A stretch of 64,000 nucleotides of DNA, taken from the NCBI GenBank assembly GCA_029975475.1, contig JARKPB010000019.1, forward strand, positions 1 to 64,000, read 5' to 3'. The notes beneath the pieces were generated by a model. It ran no database searches. It was not told the origin of the DNA and saw only the letters and a program-made list of their open reading frames with translations. The number at the start of each line of letters is the position of its first letter. Position 1 is the first letter of the stretch. A program made the position numbers and the translations under genes. This DNA comes from Anaerolineaceae bacterium. GTDB lineage: Bacteria > Chloroflexota > Anaerolineae > Anaerolineales > Anaerolineaceae. Shown here in pieces: positions 58,386-64,000 of the stretch.

Positions 58386-60446
58386 ATGAAACATAAATTG
58401 TTCGTGTTGGCTGTTGTATTATTGGTGTTAACTTCTTGTGGGGGGAAAAGCAGTCTGATACGCGTCAATATCAATAACGCCCCGGAAGAAACTTTAAAAC
58501 AAATCCCTGGGTTCACAGACGTGATGATTACGGAAATCATCAATTACCGCCTGTATAACGGCCCGTTCGAGTCTGTGGAAGATTTGGTTAAAGTTCCTGG
58601 CGGGTTCACGGACGAATTTTTACAGAAAACCGGAAAGTATTTGACCGTAGAGGGCACGGGAGGAACCACCCCTGACCCGGCCGCGCCCATCCCTGGCAAG
58701 ATTACTTTTACGAAAATCGTTGATGGAAAAAAACAGGTTTTTGTCCAGGAAAACCTGTACGCCGAACCGCGTCAGGTTACCTTTGGGCCGGAAGAAGCGC
58801 ATAACCCCAAATGGTCCCCGGATGGTAAGCGCATCGTTTATATTGGCACGGCCGATTTGCAATGGCCTGCTTTTTATTTGGTGGATTTGCAGAGCGGGGA
58901 AAGTCGGAAATTAGTCGAAGTGCAGGCAAGCTTCCCGTACTTTGAGTGGTTCGGGGATGGTTTAAATCTGATCTATTCCACAGTGACTGAAAACAATCCA
59001 ATAAAAATGTACCTGTTGGATGTTGCGCAGCCAGTGGCCGGTCGAGAATTGAGCGAGATGAATAGAATCTCCATCGAGCCGCACTGGTTCGATTTATCAC
59101 CAGACGGGAAGTTGCTCGCCGTTGGGTCTCCTCCCGGAGGAATACCGTTTTTCAAGGTTCTGAATATCAGCGGGTGGGCAGAAGCACCAGAATGGAATAC
59201 CATGGCCGCGTCTCGTCTGGCGGGATACCCGACCTGGTCGCCAGACGGCAGATTGCTGGGGTACATGGATTACAGCGCTGCGATCAGCCGCCCTTGTTTT
59301 CTGGGGTTATCCGGGGAAGATTTTTGTTTGGAATTGGGAGAAAGTATCAGCCTCTTCCGCTGGCTGGATTCCCGGCATATTCTCTACCCGGTTTTTTATG
59401 GGGTTACAGAAGATTATTATGCGGTTGATATTTACCAGTCAGATTCCCTTAAACCGGTTGCCGTGTTCAAAGATATCATGTATTTAGATATCTGGTATCC
59501 GCCGGTGGGTGGGGCAGCGCTTCCTCAGCCGGAGGAAAACGCTGCCGCTGAAACCGAGCCGGTGGTTACTGAAACCCTACCGGTGATCAGCGAAACCCCG
59601 CTCCCGCCGCCGCAACCAGCCGAAAGCGATCTCCCGCAGGGACGGCTGTTGTACCGCTGGATGGGTGACAGCGGGCAGTTCCAAATCTGGCTGCGGGACA
59701 GTTACGGCGGACGGGGTCAGCCGCTGACCAGCGGCGGGAAGTTCACGGCTGAGGGATCCTGGGCGCCGGACGGAAGCGGACGGATTATCTACCGAACGCG
59801 GCTTAATGAAACCGTTCAGATCTACCTGATGGAACAACCGGGCGCGCAGCCGAAACAGATCAGTTACTCTGCGCAGGGCTGCCTGCATCCTTCCTGGACC
59901 CAGGACAGCCAGCATATCCTGGCTGCCTGCGGTAACGAAAACGGTATGGACTTGGTCTTGTTATCGCCAGACGGCACGGGAGACAACCATCTGTTAACCA
60001 ACATGATGGTGATTTTCGATATTGCGAAACTATCGCCGGATGGAAAATGGATCGCTTTCGGCACGGGAAACCTGGGCAAAGCGGGGATTTATGTTGCCCC
60101 GCTGGAAAACCCGGATCAGGCGAAGTTGTTGGGGGAGACGGCAGTGGATCACGACTTCGAGTGGTCGCCAGACAGCAGCAAGATACTCTACAGTAAATAT
60201 TCAGCCCATGATCATACAAGTTACCTGTGCCTGGCCGGGCTGGACGGCAGTGAGAATTGTGTCTATGCCAACGACCGACTCATCAGCTCGATGGACTGGC
60301 CGGATGGCAGCGACTGGGTGTTGTTTACCATGGAAGAGCCAAACGCCACGGTGGAAGACCTGTACGCGCTCAACCTGGCAGCGCCTGGCTCCGAGCCGGT
60401 GCTGTTGATTGAGAAGATTTACGGGGATATTGACCTGGAGCGGTAA
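58386..60446 (+). CDS. Lipoprotein with ComEA-like HhH domain and TolB-like propeller
   Basis: A 686-residue exported protein. The signal peptide ends VLTSC-GGKS. Residues ~25-85 form a ComEA-type helix-hairpin-helix (INNAPEETLKQIPGFTDVMI, FESVEDLVKVPGGFTDEFL). The rest is a TolB/PD40-like propeller: HNPKWSPDGKRIVYIG, AGYPTWSPDGRLLGYMD, EGSWAPDGSGRIIYRT, HDFEWSPDSSKILYSK, with a Pro/Glu-rich linker near residue 400. HhH fused to a propeller in one lipoprotein is unusual. The gene is a little more AT-rich than its neighbours. A DNA- or protein-binding surface role is inference. Confidence 0.8.
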   Translation: MKHKLFVLAVVLLVLTSCGGKSSLIRVNINNAPEETLKQIPGFTDVMITEIINYRLYNGPFESVEDLVKVPGGFTDEFLQKTGKYLTVEGTGGTTPDPAAPIPGKITFTKIVDGKKQVFVQENLYAEPRQVTFGPEEAHNPKWSPDGKRIVYIGTADLQWPAFYLVDLQSGESRKLVEVQASFPYFEWFGDGLNLIYSTVTENNPIKMYLLDVAQPVAGRELSEMNRISIEPHWFDLSPDGKLLAVGSPPGGIPFFKVLNISGWAEAPEWNTMAASRLAGYPTWSPDGRLLGYMDYSAAISRPCFLGLSGEDFCLELGESISLFRWLDSRHILYPVFYGVTEDYYAVDIYQSDSLKPVAVFKDIMYLDIWYPPVGGAALPQPEENAAAETEPVVTETLPVISETPLPPPQPAESDLPQGRLLYRWMGDSGQFQIWLRDSYGGRGQPLTSGGKFTAEGSWAPDGSGRIIYRTRLNETVQIYLMEQPGAQPKQISYSAQGCLHPSWTQDSQHILAACGNENGMDLVLLSPDGTGDNHLLTNMMVIFDIAKLSPDGKWIAFGTGNLGKAGIYVAPLENPDQAKLLGETAVDHDFEWSPDSSKILYSKYSAHDHTSYLCLAGLDGSENCVYANDRLISSMDWPDGSDWVLFTMEEPNATVEDLYALNLAAPGSEPVLLIEKIYGDIDLER

Positions 60447-60452
60447 CAAAAC

Positions 60453-60478
60453 TCGGGCGCGGAGCGATCCGCGCCCGA
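60453..60478 (-). terminator. Terminator between the HhH lipoprotein and osmC genes
   Basis: TCGGGCGCGGA, loop GCGA, TCCGCGCCCGA. On the minus strand it is followed by GTTTTGTT, so it mainly ends the osmC transcript; it may also stop the plus-strand one. Confidence 0.75.
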
Positions 60479-60500
60479 TAGGTGTGAGCCCCGCGGGGGG

Positions 60501-60944
60501 TTATTCGATCACCGCGTCCGCGGCCAGGATGCGCGTGCCGTTCAGCATCACATCCCCGACCGGGCAGCGCGATTTGACGAAATCCATGAACTTCTTGACC
60601 TGCTCGGGAGAGGCGCTGGTCTTGATGTGCGGGGTAAAGCGGACTTCATTGAAGCCCATGCGCACGCCCGGCGCGCCCTTGAGGAAGCCGTCGGTGTCCA
60701 GGTCGCCTTCCAGCTCGACCCAGAAGTCCTGCAGCTCGATGCCCTGCGATTTGGCGAACGCCGCCGCCACGATCACCTGGCAGGAGCCGAGGGCCGCCAG
60801 CAGCGCTTCGACCGGGTTCATGCCGGTGTCCGTGCCGCCCAGGCTCTTGGGCTCGTCCATACGCAGGGTGAAACCGCGCACGCTGTTATCCACCTGTAAA
60901 CCTTCAACCAGCCGGCTGGTTGCCTTAAATGTTTCTTTTGCCAT
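60501..60944 (-). CDS. OsmC/Ohr-family protein
   Basis: A 147-residue OsmC-fold protein, with the two redox cysteines in ALGSCQVIVAAAFA and SRCPVGDVM. Such proteins reduce organic peroxides or act in sulfur/thiol chemistry. The sequence is of the YhfA-like subgroup (GGTDTGMNPVEALLAALGSC). The ATG at 60944 has AGGAG upstream. A CRP-type site covers its promoter. It is near the sulfur-relay genes, but on the other strand. Confidence 0.92.
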   Translation of the reverse strand: MAKETFKATSRLVEGLQVDNSVRGFTLRMDEPKSLGGTDTGMNPVEALLAALGSCQVIVAAAFAKSQGIELQDFWVELEGDLDTDGFLKGAPGVRMGFNEVRFTPHIKTSASPEQVKKFMDFVKSRCPVGDVMLNGTRILAADAVIE

Positions 60945-60965
60945 GGGTAACTCCTTTTGGTGTGA

Positions 60966-60993
60966 TTTGTGATGACTTTCACAAATAAGTATA
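60966..60993 (-). promoter_or_regulatory. osmC promoter -10 with overlapping CRP-type site
   Basis: TTTGTGATGACTTTCACAAA (60966-60985) is an exact TGTGA-N6-TCACA palindrome with TTT/AAA flanks. A -10 TATACT lies on the minus strand at 60993-60988. The site would cover the start of transcription, which fits repression. Confidence 0.7.
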
Positions 60994-61032
60994 CCAAATT
61001 TATCCGATTTTGCCTTAAAAGAGGTTAAGAAA

Positions 61033-61061
61033 AACCGGCGCTGAGGGGATCAGCGCCGGTT
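61033..61061 (-). terminator. Terminator of the DUF2202 gene
   Basis: AACCGGCGCTGA, loop GGGGA, TCAGCGCCGGTT. On the minus strand TTTCTTAAC follows. Confidence 0.85.
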
Positions 61062-61081
61062 GAAGGACACCGCGGGGCGGG

Positions 61082-61732
61082 TTACTGGCAGGTCTGGAAA
61101 GCCGGCAGGTGATTCTGCAGCGAGGCGGCCTGCAGGTTGGTGAAGACCTGGATCAAATCCGCGTGGGTGGTCTGGGGCATGAGCGCGTCGTAGAGGGCCG
61201 CGTCAGCGGTCTCGGCAGCCGCGCCAGCCTGGCAGGCCTGGTTCAGGTCGGTGAAGGTCGCGCCGGTGCTGCCGGGGTTGGCGGGCGGCAGGACGCCGTA
61301 CTTTTCCGCCAGGCGCACCAGCATGTTGACGTGCTGCTCTTCCGAGCGGGCGATCTGGCTGAAGGGGGCGACATCGCCGAACTGGGCGATCACATCGCGG
61401 TACAGGTTAAGCGCGCCGTACTCTTCCAGGATGGCTTTTTCCAGCACGGCTTTTTCCGCGTCTGTCAGCGGGGTGAGGGCGGTGCCGGCGTACAGCGCCG
61501 CGCCCATGCCGCGCCCGTAACCGGCGCCGGCCGTGCCGGCGGCGGCAGTGGTGCTGCCCAGCCCGTTGCCGGGGGCGGTCGGGTTGCCGTTTCCGCGCCC
61601 GCCGCGCAGCAGGCCGACATCACCCGCGGCGGCCTGGACGGCCGAAACGGGCAGGACAGCGAAGGCAGACAGAACCAGGATCAGCGCCAGAGCGCCGAAG
61701 ATGAATGTTTTGAAAGTTGAATTGGTGTTCAT
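61082..61732 (-). CDS. Exported DUF2202 (ferritin-like) protein
   Basis: A 216-residue protein with a signal peptide (residues 1-~35, SAVQAAAGDV near the cut) and a Gly/Ala/Asn-rich linker. The rest is a four-helix DUF2202 domain with Glu/His residues as in ferritin-like folds: LEKAILEEYGALNLYRDVI, FSQIARSEEQHVNMLVRLAE and LQAASLQNHLPAFQTC. Function of the family is not known; metal binding is likely from the E...ExxH pattern. It stands alone, divergent from the PocR regulator. Confidence 0.88.
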   Translation of the reverse strand: MNTNSTFKTFIFGALALILVLSAFAVLPVSAVQAAAGDVGLLRGGRGNGNPTAPGNGLGSTTAAAGTAGAGYGRGMGAALYAGTALTPLTDAEKAVLEKAILEEYGALNLYRDVIAQFGDVAPFSQIARSEEQHVNMLVRLAEKYGVLPPANPGSTGATFTDLNQACQAGAAAETADAALYDALMPQTTHADLIQVFTNLQAASLQNHLPAFQTCQ

Positions 61733-61849
61733 TGTTTTTTTTCTCCGTTTCCCCGAATGCGGGGTTGAGGATAGGATAGCCGCCGGTGATTAAGAATTGA
61801 TAAAGACGGCGGGTAGTTGATGTAAAGAAAAAAGGACATAATGCGCCTA

Positions 61850-61958
61850 TATGACAAATATCACCCCTTTAATATGACAAATGTAACTATAAGCGCGGAA
61901 TAAAAAAGGCGAAGATAGATATAGCAAACTATTGCAAATTAGTGCAAACAAAGGTAAA
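61850..61958 (+). repeat. Two sets of direct repeats upstream of the PocR regulator
   Basis: TATGACAAAT occurs at 61850-61859 and 61873-61882. GCAAA then recurs every 10 bases at 61924, 61934 and 61944, with a GTAAA at 61954, ending 27 bases before the ATG. The one-turn phasing suits cooperative binding, for example by the HTH of the downstream protein. This is the content of the 252-base gap 61733-61984 apart from AT-rich promoter sequence. Confidence 0.65.
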
Positions 61959-61984
61959 TCAATTTCCCAACGGCGGCTTTTCTT

Positions 61985-62728
61985 ATGGATACTTTGTTGA
62001 CTGCCAAGCAGGTTGAAGAACTGTTAAATGTTGACCGCACCACGGTGTACCGGATGATTAAGGACGGCCGGTTAACGGGTGTGAAAATCGGCCAGCACTG
62101 GCGTTTCTCGCTGCAGGATGTGGAGGAGCTGCTCTCCAGCGAAAGCCGGGTTGAGATTAAGCCTCAGCCGGTCAGCCGGGATGTTTTACCGCTTCACTGT
62201 ATGCAGCCGGTTCAGGATGTCTTTGGCGAGATCGCCCAGGTGGGGGCGGTGACCGCCGATTGCGAGGGTCAGCCGCTGACGCGCATCAGCAACGCCTGCG
62301 ATTTTTGTAAATTAATCCTGGGCAGCCCGGACGGCCGCCAGGCCTGCATGGATTCCTGGCGCAGGCTCGCCCAGCAGGCGGGCGACGCGCCGGAGTTCAC
62401 CACCTGCCACGCCGGCCTGCAGTACGCCCGCGCGAAGATCACCGTCAACGGCGATCTGCTGGCGATCCTGATCGCCGGTCAGTTTTATGTCACCGCGCCA
62501 GACCCGGAAGAAGAGGAAGAACGCATCCGCGCGCTGGCGCAAAAATTTAACATCGATCCGCAGCTGCTGCAGCTGGCGGCCCGCAAGATCACCGTTCTGG
62601 ATGGGCGCAACATCCCCCAGATGAGCAGGTGGCTGGAACGCGTGGCGGGGACTTTTGAACAAATCAGTTCTGAACGCGCTGACTTAATGCAGCGTTTAAA
62701 ACAGATCGCAGCCATGAGCGATATCTAA
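61985..62728 (+). CDS. PocR-domain regulator with excisionase/MerR-type HTH
   Basis: A 247-residue protein. Residues 1-52 are an excisionase-family HTH (LTAKQVEELLNVDRTTVYRM, DGRLTGVKIGQHWRF). Residues ~65-220 are a PocR sensory domain, with conserved Cys in NACDFCKLIL, QACMDSW and TTCHAGLQYA, and VNGDLLAILIAGQFYV. PocR domains bind small organic ligands or metal in regulators and kinases. A short helical tail follows. It heads the sulfur-relay operon (tusA starts 28 bases after) and probably controls it. Confidence 0.88.
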   Translation: MDTLLTAKQVEELLNVDRTTVYRMIKDGRLTGVKIGQHWRFSLQDVEELLSSESRVEIKPQPVSRDVLPLHCMQPVQDVFGEIAQVGAVTADCEGQPLTRISNACDFCKLILGSPDGRQACMDSWRRLAQQAGDAPEFTTCHAGLQYARAKITVNGDLLAILIAGQFYVTAPDPEEEEERIRALAQKFNIDPQLLQLAARKITVLDGRNIPQMSRWLERVAGTFEQISSERADLMQRLKQIAAMSDI

Positions 62729-62756
62729 ACTTCCAAAATAACCTCAGGAGGAAACC

Positions 62757-62993
62757 ATGTCCGTATCATTTGATCAAGAGCTGGATTGTAAAAATCTTTC
62801 CTGCCCCATGCCGATTTTGAAGACCAAGAAAGCCGTGGATGGGCTGGCGGTTGGCCAGGTCCTGAAAATGGTGGCGACCGATCCCGGTTCGCTGCCCGAT
62901 GTGGTCGCCTGGTGCAATAAAACCGGTCAGGAGCTGCTGGCGCACGAAGAAGACGGCGGCGTTTTTACCTTCTACATCAAACGTGCCAAATAA
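62757..62993 (+). CDS. tusA: TusA-type sulfur carrier protein
   Basis: A 78-residue TusA/YeeD-type protein. The sulfur-carrying Cys is in the family motif KNLSCPMPILKTKKA (CPxP). It passes persulfide sulfur to partners such as DsrE proteins. The ATG at 62757 has AGGAGG upstream. Two DsrE genes and a GcvH-like gene follow at gaps of 14-48 bases, so all are probably in one transcript. Confidence 0.95.
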   Translation: MSVSFDQELDCKNLSCPMPILKTKKAVDGLAVGQVLKMVATDPGSLPDVVAWCNKTGQELLAHEEDGGVFTFYIKRAK

Positions 62994-63010
62994 CCCGAGG
63001 AGCAATTAAG

Positions 63011-63490
63011 ATGAGCAAACGACTGGCAATTATTTCCGTTCACGGCAGCATGGATCTGGCTTATCCGCCGCTGATCCTGGCCACCGCCGCGGTCGCTATG
63101 GATATGGAAGCCGCGATTTTCTTCACCTTCTACGGGCTGGAGATCATCCGCAAAGGCAACGCGGATAAGCTGCAGGTCTCGCCGGTCGGCAACCCGGCCA
63201 TGCCACAGCCCATCCCGGGCATCTCGGTCCCCAATATTCTTGGCGTCCTGCCGGGGATGACCGCCGTGGCCACCGGGATGATGAATTCCTGGATGGGGAA
63301 AGCCAAAGTCGCCAAATTGAGCGAGCTGCTGGAAATGGCGCGCGAGATGGATGTGCGCATGATCGCCTGCCAGATGTCGATGGATGTGCTCGGCGTTAAG
63401 AAAGAAGACCTGATCGACGGCATCGAAGTCGGCGGGGCGGCCTCCTTCCTTGAATACGCCAGCAACGACGCCATCGCGCTGTCCTTCTAA
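63011..63490 (+). CDS. DsrE/DsrF-like protein, DrsE_2 type
   Basis: A 159-residue DsrE-fold protein: RLAIISVHGSMDLAYPPLIL, FFTFYGLEIIRKG, and a Cys in RMIACQMSMDVLGV, where DsrE3-type sulfurtransferases carry the active Cys. In sulfur-oxidising and sulfur-relay clusters such proteins exchange sulfur with TusA. The middle insert (GNPAMPQPIPGISVPNILGV) fits the DrsE_2 group. Confidence 0.9.
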   Translation: MSKRLAIISVHGSMDLAYPPLILATAAVAMDMEAAIFFTFYGLEIIRKGNADKLQVSPVGNPAMPQPIPGISVPNILGVLPGMTAVATGMMNSWMGKAKVAKLSELLEMAREMDVRMIACQMSMDVLGVKKEDLIDGIEVGGAASFLEYASNDAIALSF

Positions 63491-63538
63491 CCCGCTGAAA
63501 AGCAAACCCCCGGATTTTGACATCATCAGGAGAGAAAA

Positions 63539-63901
63539 ATGGAAGACAAGATTTTAATCATCATGACCAGCGGGCCAGACACCCCGCGCCGCTGCGCAAC
63601 CCCCTTCTTCTTCGCCACCCTGGCGGCCGCCATGGAATACGATGTGACCATGTTCTTCACCATTGACGGCACGCTGCTGCTGAAGAAGGGCATGGCCGAG
63701 ACGGTTTACCCCAAAGCGGGCGGCAAACCGGTCAGCGATTTCATTCAGGACGCGCTGGACGCCGGGGTGAAATTCACCGCCTGCACGGCTTCCACCGAGC
63801 TGCACGACCTGACACCCGAAGATCTGATTGACGGGGTCAAGATGGTGGGCGGGGCGGCCATGTGGCAGATGGCTGAAGACAGCAAGACCCTCACGTTCTA
63901 A
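63539..63901 (+). CDS. DsrE-family protein
   Basis: A 120-residue DsrE-fold protein. It begins DKILIIMTSGPDTPRRCATP, has a hydrophobic strand set (VTMFFTIDGTLLLKKG) and a possible active Cys in KFTACTASTELH, at the same place as in the gene before. Compact relative of the upstream protein; the two may form a hetero-oligomer. It ends 14 bases before the GcvH-like gene. Confidence 0.9.
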   Translation: MEDKILIIMTSGPDTPRRCATPFFFATLAAAMEYDVTMFFTIDGTLLLKKGMAETVYPKAGGKPVSDFIQDALDAGVKFTACTASTELHDLTPEDLIDGVKMVGGAAMWQMAEDSKTLTF

Positions 63902-63915
63902 AAAAGGAGGAGCAG

Positions 63916-64000
63916 ATGGCTACCGTCAACGGATGTAACTTACCCGAAGACCTGTATTACCTGATTGAGAAGCACGTCTGGGCGAAGCCGCTGGAAGGCG
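63916..64000 (+). CDS. GcvH-like lipoate-binding protein (5' part only)
   Basis: The first 28 codons only: it begins ATVNGCNLPEDLYYLIEK and goes on HVWAKPLEG, the N-terminal pattern of H-protein-like lipoyl domains. AGGAGGAG precedes the ATG. Next to tusA and dsrE genes it is more like the LbpA/GcvH-like proteins of sulfur-relay clusters than the H protein of glycine cleavage. The lipoyl-Lys lies outside the window, so this is not certain. Confidence 0.75.
   Translation, partial: MATVNGCNLPEDLYYLIEKHVWAKPLEG

Overview
The window looks like a chromosomal segment of a Chloroflexota bacterium close to the Anaerolineae. This is an inference from gene content and style: lipoproteins with LSAC-GG boxes followed by Pro/Thr/Ala-rich linkers, KaiB/KaiC with many sensor kinases, GT-C-type membrane proteins, multi-domain Ser/Thr kinases, and no LPS or outer-membrane genes. 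The sequence is mostly GC-rich. One island near 54.3-55.6 kb is clearly more AT-rich. No rRNA, tRNA, CRISPR array or intact insertion sequence was seen. Several promoters were found by eye as TTGACA/TATACT-type pairs.

Layout. 0-2.2 kb: start of a branched-chain amino acid ABC operon (livK, then livH cut by the window edge) and a small membrane protein. 2.3-10.1 kb: DUF2779 nuclease-like protein, YciI-like protein, transketolase, DegV protein, a large GT-C-like membrane protein and an Api92-like protein. 10.2-21.4 kb: a ribose-type regulon, with an MFS transporter and an eight-gene leftward operon (rbsC, rbsB, rbsA, lacI, rbsK, rbsD, Zn-alcohol dehydrogenase, DegT aminotransferase) plus a second lacI. 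The MFS gene and the operon share a 24-base identical operator. 21.6-29.5 kb: a replication/partition-like island with two ParA proteins, a ParB, an RHH partner, arrays of repeats and palindromes, an AAA ATPase, a small RHH-like protein, an antirepressor-like protein and a DnaA domain I fused to a winged-helix domain. 29.6-39.3 kb: a tight leftward signalling operon (cobalamin-binding sensor, histidine kinase, KaiB, KaiC, receiver-PAS-GAF kinase, Rcp1-like regulator) followed by a further membrane histidine kinase.

39.5-49.3 kb: beta-propeller lipoprotein, K+/H+-type antiporter, secreted beta-helix protein, Ser/Thr kinase with LysM and WD40 parts, a 5'-truncated RTX-like gene and a PAS kinase with a cysteine cluster. 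49.4-54.3 kb: oxidative-stress/iron genes (1-Cys peroxiredoxin, ferritin, PerR/Fur regulator) with matching PerR-type boxes at the peroxiredoxin and regulator promoters; CDF transporter and 3-methyladenine glycosylase lie between. 54.4-55.3 kb: an isolated AT-rich DUF4268-like gene. 55.6-61.7 kb: NarL/DesK-type two-component pair, class II aldolase, HhH plus TolB-like lipoprotein, OsmC protein and DUF2202 protein; CRP-type TGTGA-N6-TCACA sites precede the aldolase and OsmC genes. 62-64 kb: a PocR-domain regulator followed by tusA, two DsrE-family genes and a GcvH-like lipoate protein that runs off the window, which together look like a sulfur-relay operon.

The two strongest candidates for something undescribed are the cobalamin sensor-kinase-KaiB-KaiC operon, which could be a light or cobalamin input to a KaiA-less Kai system, and the 22-29 kb island, in which DnaA-like functions seem to be divided over separate proteins next to a dense set of possible centromere and origin repeats.
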